DNA of 64,000 bases from positions 248,001-312,000 of the forward strand of contig JAJPHL010000068.1 in NCBI GenBank assembly GCA_021325275.1. The letters are read 5' to 3'. The translations under genes were made by a program, and so were the position numbers. The notes below the pieces were generated by a model. The model saw nothing but the letters and a program-made list of their open reading frames with translations. It was not told where the DNA came from and did no database searches. Of the stretch, positions 29,139-37,546 are shown piece after piece. Numbering within the stretch: position 1 is the stretch's first letter; each line of letters starts with the position of its first letter. Source of the stretch: Terriglobia bacterium. GTDB lineage: Bacteria; Acidobacteriota; Terriglobia; JAJPHL01.

Positions 29139-29848
29139 GACGCGGATTCCTTCTCTTGCGAGGTGTTCCAATCGACGGGCTTCAGATAAATCACCTTCGG
29201 TTTCGTGCCGAGATCTTCGAGTAAACGGAAGGCCCGGCCCGAGGTTGACATGCGCGACGCGCGACTGGTGGGATCGTCAAGATCGCCGAAGACGATCGCT
29301 TCCGACGGACACGATTGCGCGCACGCCGGCTGCACGTCGCCGTCTTTGACGGTGGTCTTGCCGTCTTCCGCTTTGATTTGCGCGCCGCGAATTCGCTGCA
29401 CGCAGAACGTGCATTTCTCCATCATGCCGCGCGAGCGCACGCTGACCTCAGGATTCAACTGCTGATCGAGCGGCGCATCCCACTTGTAGTCGAACCAATT
29501 GAACGCGCGCGCCGTGTACGGACAGGCGTTGGCGCAAAAGCGCGTGCCGATGCAGCGATTGTGGACTTGAATGTTCAAGCCGTCGCTCGAGTGATACGTG
29601 GCGTAGACGGGACAGACCGGCTCGCACGGCGCTTCGTCGCACTGTTGGCACAGCACCGGCATGAAGCGCGCTTTTACGTCGGGAAATTCGCCTTCCCAAT
29701 AGCGTTCCACGCGCATCCACGACATCATGCGGCCCTTTTCGCAGTCTTCTTCGCCGACGGTGGGCACGTTGTTTTCCGCGCGGCACGCCACGACGCAAGC
29801 TTCGCAGCCGTTGCAGCGGTCGAGATCGATCGTCATTCCCCAGCGCAT
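29135..29848 (-). CDS. actB: four-cluster ferredoxin subunit (ActB2)
   Basis: A 237-residue Fe-S protein of the PsrB/HybA type with four Cys groups: CNGCEACVVAC, CQQCDEAPCEPVC, CIGTRFCANACP and CTFCVQRI, plus CAQSCPSEA. It starts WGMTIDLDRCNGC, the sequence that opens the C-terminal domain of the fused ActB of Rhodothermus-type complexes. Here it is a separate polypeptide. It relays electrons from ActC to ActA. Confidence 0.93.
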   Translation of the reverse strand: MRWGMTIDLDRCNGCEACVVACRAENNVPTVGEEDCEKGRMMSWMRVERYWEGEFPDVKARFMPVLCQQCDEAPCEPVCPVYATYHSSDGLNIQVHNRCIGTRFCANACPYTARAFNWFDYKWDAPLDQQLNPEVSVRSRGMMEKCTFCVQRIRGAQIKAEDGKTTVKDGDVQPACAQSCPSEAIVFGDLDDPTSRASRMSTSGRAFRLLEDLGTKPKVIYLKPVDWNTSQEKESAS

Positions 29849-29883
29849 TCCACGGATTCCTCAGATTCCCGGATCAAAAACAA

Positions 29884-29912
29884 TCCACAGATGACACAGA
29901 TGGCACAGATTC
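29884..29912. repeat. tandem CACAGATG element C1 between actB1 and actB2
   Basis: Three CACAGAT units at 9-bp spacing lie in the 69-bp gap between the two actB genes, ending 5 nt from the actB1 stop. Only one arm is present; no inverted partner is visible. Confidence 0.7.
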
Positions 29913-29917
29913 AAAAA

Positions 29918-31699
29918 CTACACTTTCCTTACGGAGACCTTCGTTGCCGCCCAATGCCGGCGATCAATCAACGCAAAAACGTTCGCTCCCCGATTCCTTG
30001 CGTATCGTCCGAACGATGTGTGTCCTTGACCCGCGGCCATCGCCACGAGGTCGGGCGCGCACGACGGGTTGATGGAAAGTCGAGCGGTCGCGCGTCCTGT
30101 TGGCGATTCGATTTGTACGGTGTCGCCTTCGGATAATCCCATGCGCTGTGCCGTCCGCGGATTCATTTCCAGCGACGACGCCCACACCGTTTGCGAAAGC
30201 GGATCGGGCAATTCCTGCAACCACGGAACGTTGGCCGCCTCGCCCAATCCCAGGGCGACGCCGCCATAAACTTGCAAGTGAAATTCGCCCGAGCCGTGGA
30301 ACGTCGGCGGTTCCCACGCCGGTGCCGGCGCGGATTTCGTCGCGGTGACTGTTTCCTCCGGATACGTTGCGTCGAGTACCTCGCGCCACGTTTTTTCCGC
30401 GGGCGCCTTGCCGATGCGCGCGGAAACGTCGAGCAACACATCGGCGGTGTCTCGCGTCTTGTAGAGCGGCAGCACGGCCGGCCTCACGACGATCGCTCCT
30501 TTGTCCGATTGCGACTCGTGCCACGCTTCGAGCGACGTGTGATTCGGCAGGACCATCGCCGCGGCTTCGGCTGTTTCGTCGGGGAAGGAAGAAAAACTCA
30601 CGACGAACGCGGACGGCGCAATCAATCCGGGAAACTCGTACGCGGGATTGCGTCCCGCGATGAAAACAACTTGCTGCAACTCCGGCTTACCGGCGATGTC
30701 GTCCAGCGATCGCAAGTGACGTGACGGCGGCGGATGCGTTACGCCCTTGTTCAGCGCATTCAGTTGTGCCACCGCTTCGGCGGTGGCTTGCGAGTTCGAA
30801 TGCCCGGCCGTGCTGCCACCAATCACCGCGACGGCGGGCAGGTGCTCGCGAAATTCGCGCGCCAGCCGTTCAATGCGATCCGCTTTTGCGCCCGTGATTC
30901 CCGCTGCGCGGGACGCGCTCCATCCCGATGCGCCGGCCATCGCCAAGGCCAACGCGCCCTCGGTCCCCGGCTTCACGTAGACCCATTCGTCGGCGTACGC
31001 CGCAGTCAGTGAGAATCGCGACTCCACCTGCACGAGTTTTCCGCGCAAACCGGGACGGCCCTGTCGCATGTGGCCGAGTTCGCGCTGTTGTTGCACCGGA
31101 GACGCACCGCCTTCGATGAGCGGTGCGCCGAAAGAAAGCACATAGTTGCAATTATCGAAATGAGGTGCGGTCTGTGCTTCGCGAACCGACGCCTCACTGA
31201 GTGGTTCCGCTTCCACGCGCGGTGGAGCGCCAAGCCGCGCCAGAAAATCGTCGACGACTTTGGCGCGCAGACCCGAGAGCCGCGGCGTGATGAACGCGAT
31301 TCCCTTGGGATCGGTCGATTTCAGTTTTTCCGCGAGCGTCGCGAGTGCCGCATCCCACTCGGCGGGCTGTCCTTTTACAAGCGGCGACTGCACGCGGTCG
31401 GGATTGTAGAGCAGTTGCAATTCGGCTTGACCGCGCGCGCACAGCCGTCCGCGATTCACCGGATGATTTGCCGCGCCCTCGAGTTTGATGGCGCGTCCGT
31501 CAGCCCAGCGCACTTCCAGTCCGCACGACGCGCCGCATCCGTTGCAGACGCTCGCCACGCGACGCTCCTCGCCGATCGTCATTTGATCGGAAGGAATCGT
31601 CGACGCGACGGTCTGCCGCATGGTCTTGCCGCAACTGGTTAGCACGGCGCTGCCGGCGGTGAGAATGCTCGATACTTTGATGAAATCTCGACGATCCAT
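29918..31699 (-). CDS. actB: molybdopterin-oxidoreductase-like subunit (ActB1)
   Basis: A 593-residue protein with the fold of molybdopterin oxidoreductases. The N-terminus MDRRDFIKVSS...LTSC is a twin-arginine signal with a lipobox-like Cys. The cluster ligands are VCNGCGASC and a later LCARG. It is shorter than true bis-MGD enzymes. In ActB this domain lacks molybdenum, which is established for the complex and assumed here. The C-terminal MopB-like domain is present (GLSEGDTVQIESPTGRATAR). Confidence 0.88.
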   Translation of the reverse strand: MDRRDFIKVSSILTAGSAVLTSCGKTMRQTVASTIPSDQMTIGEERRVASVCNGCGASCGLEVRWADGRAIKLEGAANHPVNRGRLCARGQAELQLLYNPDRVQSPLVKGQPAEWDAALATLAEKLKSTDPKGIAFITPRLSGLRAKVVDDFLARLGAPPRVEAEPLSEASVREAQTAPHFDNCNYVLSFGAPLIEGGASPVQQQRELGHMRQGRPGLRGKLVQVESRFSLTAAYADEWVYVKPGTEGALALAMAGASGWSASRAAGITGAKADRIERLAREFREHLPAVAVIGGSTAGHSNSQATAEAVAQLNALNKGVTHPPPSRHLRSLDDIAGKPELQQVVFIAGRNPAYEFPGLIAPSAFVVSFSSFPDETAEAAAMVLPNHTSLEAWHESQSDKGAIVVRPAVLPLYKTRDTADVLLDVSARIGKAPAEKTWREVLDATYPEETVTATKSAPAPAWEPPTFHGSGEFHLQVYGGVALGLGEAANVPWLQELPDPLSQTVWASSLEMNPRTAQRMGLSEGDTVQIESPTGRATARLSINPSCAPDLVAMAAGQGHTSFGRYARNRGANVFALIDRRHWAATKVSVRKV

Positions 31700-31723
31700 G
31701 TGTTCTTCCCAGCGGTGACAGCC

Positions 31724-32284
31724 TCAACGATGACACGTCGAGCAATCATTCGACACTTTTCTTTCCTTGTGGCAGTCGATGCAAAATCCCATCGTGAAAG
31801 TCCGATAGGCTACTGACGCATCTTCCGTCCCCGTCGCTCCGTGGCACGTTTGGCACGCCAACCCAGCGGCGCGCACGTGACGCTCATGATTGTAGTAAAC
31901 AAATGCAGGCAATCGATAGAGCCGCACCCAAGGAATCGGTTTGCTCTCCGCTTTGTATTGCGCGACTTTCTTGATTTCGGGACTATTCGCTTTGATCGAA
32001 CGATGGCACGTCATGCAAAGATTCGCCGTCGGGATTCCCGAGCGGCGCGTCGACATCGCCAATTGATGGCAATCGGTGCATTCCATCTTGCCTTCGGTGA
32101 CGTGCAGCTTGTGATTGAAGACGATCGGTTGCGCCGGCGCATCCGCGGCATGCGCGGTAGCGAGGAAGATCAGAACAAATGCGACTAGCGCTGCGCCAGT
32201 TTTGGTGCGCGCCGATGACGCCGCGGCGGCGCGGATTTCGCGGACGCGATCGTCACTCCGCGATAGCTTTCGAAAACTCCCCAA
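31724..32284 (-). CDS. actA: pentaheme cytochrome c ActA
   Basis: An exported multiheme cytochrome with five CXXCH sites: CTDCH, CMTCH, CQTCH, CIDCH and CSTCH. Five hemes match ActA of alternative complex III. The N-terminal hydrophobic segment (ALVAFVLIFLATAHA) anchors or exports it. I favour TTG 32284 because AGGAGG lies 10 bases upstream; the frame is open to TTG 32314. Either start overlaps the GH18-like gene by about 100 nt. It heads the act operon. Confidence 0.88.
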   Translation of the reverse strand: MGSFRKLSRSDDRVREIRAAAASSARTKTGAALVAFVLIFLATAHAADAPAQPIVFNHKLHVTEGKMECTDCHQLAMSTRRSGIPTANLCMTCHRSIKANSPEIKKVAQYKAESKPIPWVRLYRLPAFVYYNHERHVRAAGLACQTCHGATGTEDASVAYRTFTMGFCIDCHKERKVSNDCSTCHR

Positions 32285-33333
32285 ATGTCCGGATCCTCCT
32301 GTCCCAGTCGCCAAGCGGCCACTCCGGCCAGCTTGAAGCGGCGGGCCAGTTCGATTTTTTCAGAAACGCTTCGGGAATCCTCGAGCCAAACCGTGTTGGT
32401 CGCTTTGGCACCGGACAAGGCGTCGTCGGATTCCGTCCCCAAACTCTCGATTCGAAACCACGGCGAACGAGAGAGCGGGTCCCATTGTAGCTCAGCGCCA
32501 AGCTCGTTGAGAAGCGAAAGTGCTTGCCGGTGGCTGCCCGCCGTTGAGTCGCGCGATCCGGACGACTCGGTCCAACTGCGGTGATACATCGGAAGACCGA
32601 GCAGCAATTTCGACGGCGGAATCGCTTCGACCGTGTCGGCCAGCACGCGTTCCACCCAGTTGTAACCGGCAATCGGTCCCGGCGCGCTGCCGCGCGAGTG
32701 TTGATCGTAGGCCATCAGGATTACCAGGTCGGTGGCGCGTCCGATCGCTCGATTGTCGAATGCTTCGCGGAACGTCCCTACCGGCGCCGGCACGGCCACG
32801 CCGAGGCGTAAGCCCGCCGCTCGGAATCGCGCGTGAACGTCGGATAGCCACGCCGGGTAGCGCTGGCGCTCACTGCGGGAGAGTCCTTCAAAGTCGATGA
32901 CGAAGCCACGGAGATGAAGTTTTTTCGCCGTGGTCACGAGATTCTGCGCCAGTCGCGATCGCGCGCTCTTGGAATTGAGTAGCGCGCTCAAGCCTTCCAC
33001 CGAAAAATCGGCGTTCACCACCGAGGGCATCATCTGCACACGTCCGCGAGCGGACGCCAACTCCGGAGAAATGTGGCCCGTGAGCCGACCGTCAGCGTGC
33101 GCCGAGAAAACCGCCGGCGAAAGGATGTCGAGGTTGCGTGCATGTTCGGAGAGCGATTGCGCGGCATGGCGATCGCCCAAGGAAAACGCCAGAACCGTCG
33201 GGCGTGTGGCGGCCACTCGCGGCGCGGCGTGAACCGGCGATTTCGTGGGAACGGTAGGTCGCGCGGGCTTCGCGTACGCCACTGTGGCCGCGAGCATCGC
33301 CGCATGTAACACCAAGCCTGCGTGAGTCTTCAT
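32185..33333 (-). CDS. secreted GH18-like glycoside hydrolase
   Basis: A 382-residue exported protein with a signal peptide (AGLVLHAAMLAATVAYA). It resembles the YaaH/chitinase GH18 fold: GFVIDFEGLS carries the core D-x-E motif, VILMAYDQHSRG is beta-strand 6, and LLLGLPMYHRSW is strand 7. It may cut peptidoglycan or chitin-like glycans. ATG 33333 overlaps the stop of the permease gene as ATGA, with GGAAGG upstream. Its 3' end overlaps actA. Confidence 0.85.
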   Translation of the reverse strand: MKTHAGLVLHAAMLAATVAYAKPARPTVPTKSPVHAAPRVAATRPTVLAFSLGDRHAAQSLSEHARNLDILSPAVFSAHADGRLTGHISPELASARGRVQMMPSVVNADFSVEGLSALLNSKSARSRLAQNLVTTAKKLHLRGFVIDFEGLSRSERQRYPAWLSDVHARFRAAGLRLGVAVPAPVGTFREAFDNRAIGRATDLVILMAYDQHSRGSAPGPIAGYNWVERVLADTVEAIPPSKLLLGLPMYHRSWTESSGSRDSTAGSHRQALSLLNELGAELQWDPLSRSPWFRIESLGTESDDALSGAKATNTVWLEDSRSVSEKIELARRFKLAGVAAWRLGQEDPDIWGVFESYRGVTIASAKSAPPRRHRRAPKLAQR

Positions 33334-34634
33334 GCGCGCTTTCCTTCCCAGTAATAAAACGCCGGTACGCCGGCGGCGATGATCAACAATCCGATGCCCG
33401 CGCGCGCCGGATGCTCCCATAGGATCGAGACCGCCAGTGCCGCCGCCACCGTGACGAAGATCGCCGGCAGCACCGGATAGCCCCACGTGCGATACGGGCG
33501 CGGCAAGTCGGGCCGCTTGATGCGCAGCGCGATGACGGCGGCGGTCGCAGCGCCATAGAAAATCCACGAACCAAAGATCACGTAGTTGAAAAGCTGTTCG
33601 TACGTCCCCGTGAGACTCATCAACGCGCCGATGGCGCAGAGGAAAATCACCGAATTGCTGGGTGCGTGAAAGCGCGGATGCACCACCGCGATCGCGCGGA
33701 AGAATCGACCGTCGGCCGCCATGGCGAACGGCACGCGCGATCCCGAGAGTATCGAGCCGTTGATCGCCGCGAAAATCGAAACCATCGCGGCGATTGCCAC
33801 GAACGCGCCGCCGCGATCGCCCATGAAGACGCGCGCCACGTCGGCGGCCACGCGCTCGGCGCTGGCGACTTTCGCCGCGGGCAGCACGTAGAAGTACGCG
33901 ACGTTTGCCAAGATGTAGAGCGCTCCCACCGCGGCCGTCCCGGCAATCAGCGCCAGCGGCAAATTGCGTTCCGGCTTTTCCACTTCACCCGCGACCATCG
34001 CCACGTTGTTCCATCCGTCGTAGGCCCACAATGCCGCGACAAGTGCCGCGATAAATCCGGCAAATGCTCCGCCTACCGGAATCGAGGTCGAGAAATTCGA
34101 CCAGCTTCCTTTGCCCGTAAGTAGAGCGCCGGCGACGAGGCCGAGAATCAAGGCGATCTTCAAAAACGTCAAAAGCGTTTGTACGAAGCCGGACGTCTTC
34201 ACGCCGAAATAATTCACCACGCCGAGCAGGACGATCGTGGCGAACGAGACGGCTTTCTGCGGAACAGTCGGGAAGAAAAAACTACAGTAGCGCGCGAATC
34301 CCGCGCCGAGCGTCGCGAGCGACCCCGGCTTGCCGATGAGCATTTGCATCCATCCATAAAGAAACGCCCACAGCGGACCGTATCCCGCGCGCAGATAGTT
34401 GTACTCGCCGCCGGCTTCGGGCAGTGCGGACGCCAGTTCCGCATAGGTCAATGCGCCCGCCAGCGAAAGCGCGCCCGCAAAAATCCAAACGAAGAACACG
34501 CCGGCGGGCGTGCCCATGCCGCGCGTCATCTCCGCCGACACCAGGAATACACCGCTGCCGATCGTCGTGCCGATGACGACGGAGGATGCGCCCATGAGGC
34601 CGAGGCCGCGCACGAGTTTCGGCTGCTGGGTCAT
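33330..34634 (-). CDS. APC family amino acid permease
   Basis: A 434-residue transporter with 12 predicted helices and the APC hallmark IGTTIGSGVFL in helix 1, then AGALTYAELASALPEAGGEYNYL. It belongs to the LAT/YfnA-like subset and imports or exchanges amino acids at the inner membrane. The stop overlaps the GH18-like gene start. Element A2 lies just upstream. Confidence 0.93.
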   Translation of the reverse strand: MTQQPKLVRGLGLMGASSVVIGTTIGSGVFLVSAEMTRGMGTPAGVFFVWIFAGALSLAGALTYAELASALPEAGGEYNYLRAGYGPLWAFLYGWMQMLIGKPGSLATLGAGFARYCSFFFPTVPQKAVSFATIVLLGVVNYFGVKTSGFVQTLLTFLKIALILGLVAGALLTGKGSWSNFSTSIPVGGAFAGFIAALVAALWAYDGWNNVAMVAGEVEKPERNLPLALIAGTAAVGALYILANVAYFYVLPAAKVASAERVAADVARVFMGDRGGAFVAIAAMVSIFAAINGSILSGSRVPFAMAADGRFFRAIAVVHPRFHAPSNSVIFLCAIGALMSLTGTYEQLFNYVIFGSWIFYGAATAAVIALRIKRPDLPRPYRTWGYPVLPAIFVTVAAALAVSILWEHPARAGIGLLIIAAGVPAFYYWEGKRA

Positions 34635-34672
34635 TGCGAAATCCTCGGGCGTTGCGTTTGGGCCGACGGTTC

Positions 34673-34761
34673 TTTCACCGCAGAGACGCAGAGACGCAGA
34701 GAAAACCTGACATCACCACTTCTAGGTTTTCTCTGCGTCTCTGCGTCTCTGCGGTGAAAAA
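34673..34761. repeat. palindromic element A2
   Basis: Arms at 34673-34708 and 34724-34761 are inverted copies of the 8-bp-period CGCAGAGA unit with a 15-nt loop. It starts 10 nt after the symporter stop. Outer bases match A1. Confidence 0.92.
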
Positions 34762-34771
34762 GCAGCATGAA

Positions 34772-36199
34772 TTACGATGTCCTTTCGGACGCGAGCATTC
34801 CTACGGAAAAAGTCACCGCCGTGCCGATCAGCACGTACCAGGTGAATGCGACGTGGGTATACGTCGAAACACCCACCATCGTGATCAAACCGACGACCAT
34901 CCCAACAATCGCACCGTTCTGTGTCGCGCGTTTTGTGAGCACGCCCATCAGAAAGACGCCGAGTAGCGCGCCGTAAGCGACGCTTGCGATGCTCAAGCCC
35001 ATTTCGAAGACCGATCGATGAAATCGCGACGCCGCCAATGCTACGCCGACCAAAACCACGCCCCATCCCAATGTCGCGAACCGAGAAACGCGCAAGTAAT
35101 GAGACTCGTCATGTCCCGCCGCCCACGAGCGATAAAAGTCCACCACCGAAGTCGACGCCAGCGAATTCAGCGCCGCGCTCAGGTTCGACATGGCCGCCGC
35201 CAGAATCGCCGCGATCACCAAGCCCGCCGCGACCGGTGGAAATTGCGTGACGATAAACGTCGGGAAAATCGCGTCGTTACTCGCAAACGGCGTCGCCGGC
35301 GGGAAATGGCGATAGTACGCGAATAGCATCACGCCGATCACCAGGAACAGCGTGAACTGCACGAGGATCACGATCCAACTTCCGTAGAGCGCCTTGCGGC
35401 TGTCGCGTTCATCCCGCGCGGAAAGCAATCGCTGGACCATGAGTTGATCCGTGCCGTGAGACGCGGTCGTCAAAAACATTCCGCCCAGCAGGCCCGCCCA
35501 GAAGGTGTACGCCTTGGTGAGATCAAAGCTGAAATCGAAAATGGAAAACTTCGAGGTTGCCGCGGCGAGTGCCACCGTTTCATGCCATCCGCCGGGGACG
35601 CGATGGAGCAGCAGGAAAAAACTAAGCGCGGCGCCCGCGACGTAGATGAACATTTGGATCACGTCAGTCCAGATTACCGCTGTCATCCCGCCTTCAAACG
35701 TGTAGAAAAGCGTGAGAATCGTAATGATTACTACCGACGTCAACTGGCCCGTGCCTAAAACGATACCCACAAGAATGGAGATGGCGAACACGCGGACGCC
35801 TTCGGCGAGTCCCCGGATCACCAGAAACGCCGCCGCCGTGAGGCGTTTCAATCGCGCGCCGAACCGCCGATCGATCAACTGATACGCCGTGTATAACTCG
35901 CCGTGAAAATAATGAGGCAGCAAAACGGTGGAGATCACCACGCGCGCCAGTAAGTATCCGAAGACCACTTGCAGGAATCCGAGATTGCCGGCGTAGGCGA
36001 TGGCCGGCGTACCGATGATCGTGAGAATGCTGGTTTCCGCCGAGACGATCGAGAGCGCGATGGCCCACCAGGGAATCGTGCGTCCGCCGAGGAAATAATC
36101 CTTGAGGGAATGTTGCCGGCCGCGGAATCGCGCGCCGAACGCGGTGATTCCCGCCAAATAAACGGCAATCACCGACAAATCAATCCAGCCAAGCTTCAC
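34772..36199 (-). CDS. sodium:solute symporter (SSS family)
   Basis: A 475-residue membrane protein with about 13 helices. The start (KLGWIDLSVIAVYLAGITAFG), SLKDYFLGGRTIPWWAIALS and AETSILTIIGTPA are typical of SSS transporters of the SGLT/Acidobacteriota type, which couple Na+ to uptake of sugars, amino acids or organic anions. Substrate is unknown. GTG 36199 has AAGGA about 9 bases upstream. Confidence 0.93.
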   Translation of the reverse strand: MKLGWIDLSVIAVYLAGITAFGARFRGRQHSLKDYFLGGRTIPWWAIALSIVSAETSILTIIGTPAIAYAGNLGFLQVVFGYLLARVVISTVLLPHYFHGELYTAYQLIDRRFGARLKRLTAAAFLVIRGLAEGVRVFAISILVGIVLGTGQLTSVVIITILTLFYTFEGGMTAVIWTDVIQMFIYVAGAALSFFLLLHRVPGGWHETVALAAATSKFSIFDFSFDLTKAYTFWAGLLGGMFLTTASHGTDQLMVQRLLSARDERDSRKALYGSWIVILVQFTLFLVIGVMLFAYYRHFPPATPFASNDAIFPTFIVTQFPPVAAGLVIAAILAAAMSNLSAALNSLASTSVVDFYRSWAAGHDESHYLRVSRFATLGWGVVLVGVALAASRFHRSVFEMGLSIASVAYGALLGVFLMGVLTKRATQNGAIVGMVVGLITMVGVSTYTHVAFTWYVLIGTAVTFSVGMLASERTS

Positions 36200-36314
36200 A
36201 AGAATCTTCCTTGAGCGAACAGGACGCGTCCACCCGCATCCATCCTGGCGCCGGAAACTTGTCGCGTCCGATGGGAGCGAAGTTACCGGAGAGAAATGTT
36301 AACATGTGGGACTG

Positions 36315-36887
36315 ATGGAAGAGCCGAAGAATTCCGGCGCGCAAGGTGGGAAATTGGAAGCGCCCAAGCCCAATTCCACGTGGAATTTCATGGACGCGCC
36401 CGTGCGCTTGGTTTGCCGCTACTCGAACGGCATCAGCGAAAGCGCCGTGGCGCGCGGAATCGGCATGAAAGGCCCGGTGCTGCGCGTAATGTGCCGCACC
36501 AAATATGAACTGGGCACGACGGTCACGGCGATGGCCTCGTTCCTTCCCACGACCACGCCGGGGCAAGTGATCGCGGTGGAGCGCGGCAAAGAAGTCGGCA
36601 CTTGGCTGATGGAATTGCGCCTGCGTCCGGCCACCGCGCCGGCGGCAGAAATCGAAGGTCACACCACGCCGCTGATGCCGATGCCGGAAGCGGCCGGTAT
36701 TTTGGCGCGACGTCTCGAATCGGCTGGCTGGATTCCGTTTTTCCAGGCCGCGTTCGAAAAATCGGACGCCGTGGAGCGTCCCGCGATGTTGGCCGCCGTG
36801 GAAACGGCAGTATTTTCGCTATTGCAAGCTCGGGATCTGGCGAGCATCTCCGACCTTACCAATCGCGTCGTGAAGGGCGCTAAATGA
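36315..36887 (+). CDS. PilZ-like hypothetical protein
   Basis: A 190-residue protein of two parts. Residues 25-105 look like a beta barrel (PVRLVCRYSNGISESAVARGIG to GTWLMELRL). Residues 125-190 are helical (EAAGILARRLESAGWIPFF). A PilZ-type barrel is possible but no clear c-di-GMP motif is seen. ATG 36315 is preceded in frame by GTG 36306. Its stop overlaps the start of the next gene as ATGA, so the two act together. Confidence 0.7.
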   Translation: MEEPKNSGAQGGKLEAPKPNSTWNFMDAPVRLVCRYSNGISESAVARGIGMKGPVLRVMCRTKYELGTTVTAMASFLPTTTPGQVIAVERGKEVGTWLMELRLRPATAPAAEIEGHTTPLMPMPEAAGILARRLESAGWIPFFQAAFEKSDAVERPAMLAAVETAVFSLLQARDLASISDLTNRVVKGAK

Positions 36888-37441
36888 GCGCGCTTCGCCG
36901 TCGAAGCAAGCGAGTTTCCAAGAGTGAGCGCGTGATGCTGGACATCACCGATCCCACGCCTGTGCAAGACATCGTGGTGACGCTCGAAGTTTCCGCACAC
37001 GGCGCCAAGGTTTTGGCGCGCCGCCACATGCAGAAGGAAGCGCGGGGCACGGCGATGTTCATCGCCGCGGGCCGCAAGGTTCCGTGCCGGATTGCCTGGC
37101 AGCGCCCACCGGGTCCCGACGGCCGCATGGAAACGGGATTGGAAATTTACAGCAACGGAAATTTCTGGGGCTTGGATTTGGAGGGATCAGAGGTGGATCC
37201 CGAACCGGCGCCCGTGCCGGTGGCGCCCGCGGGTCCGAAAATGCCGGCGGCGCTGCGACCGGCGAGCGGAGCCGAATCACCTTCCGCGACCATGAGAGCC
37301 ATCACCGAAGCGATCAGCAAGAATCGCTCCGTGTCGCTGCCGATCGATCTTTGGTGCATGTTGGTGGACAATCTCGAGTCGAAGGGCGTTTTCAGCCGCG
37401 CGGAATTGATCGCGATGCTGAAAAAGATTGAGAAGGGTTAA
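36884..37441 (+). CDS. PilZ domain protein
   Basis: A 185-residue protein. The N-terminal part carries a basic RRRSKRVSKSERV, then VTLEVSAHGAKVLARR and CRIAW...GLEIYSNGNFWGL. These match the small PilZ proteins of Acidobacteriota, although the [D/N]xSxxG motif is changed to VSAHG. A Pro/Ala linker leads to a C-terminal helical part (DLWCMLVDNLESKGVFSRAEL). It may sense c-di-GMP, with weaker binding expected. Start ATGA overlap with the upstream gene. Confidence 0.75.
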   Translation: MSALRRRSKRVSKSERVMLDITDPTPVQDIVVTLEVSAHGAKVLARRHMQKEARGTAMFIAAGRKVPCRIAWQRPPGPDGRMETGLEIYSNGNFWGLDLEGSEVDPEPAPVPVAPAGPKMPAALRPASGAESPSATMRAITEAISKNRSVSLPIDLWCMLVDNLESKGVFSRAELIAMLKKIEKG

Positions 37442-37456
37442 CGCTCGAGGGAAAAT

Positions 37457-37532
37457 GCAAACGCAGATGAACGCCGATAACGCGATGAGGGTTCGATTTT
37501 ATCTGCGTTCATCTGCGTTTATCTGCGGTTCC
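37457..37532. repeat. palindromic element B1 (10-bp period)
   Basis: The left arm (37457-37483, ACGCAGATGA units) and right arm (37501-37532) are inverted repeats with 10-bp internal period. It lies between two convergent stop codons, 15 nt from each. Confidence 0.88.
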
Positions 37533-37546
37533 GTTTTTTCCGGCTC

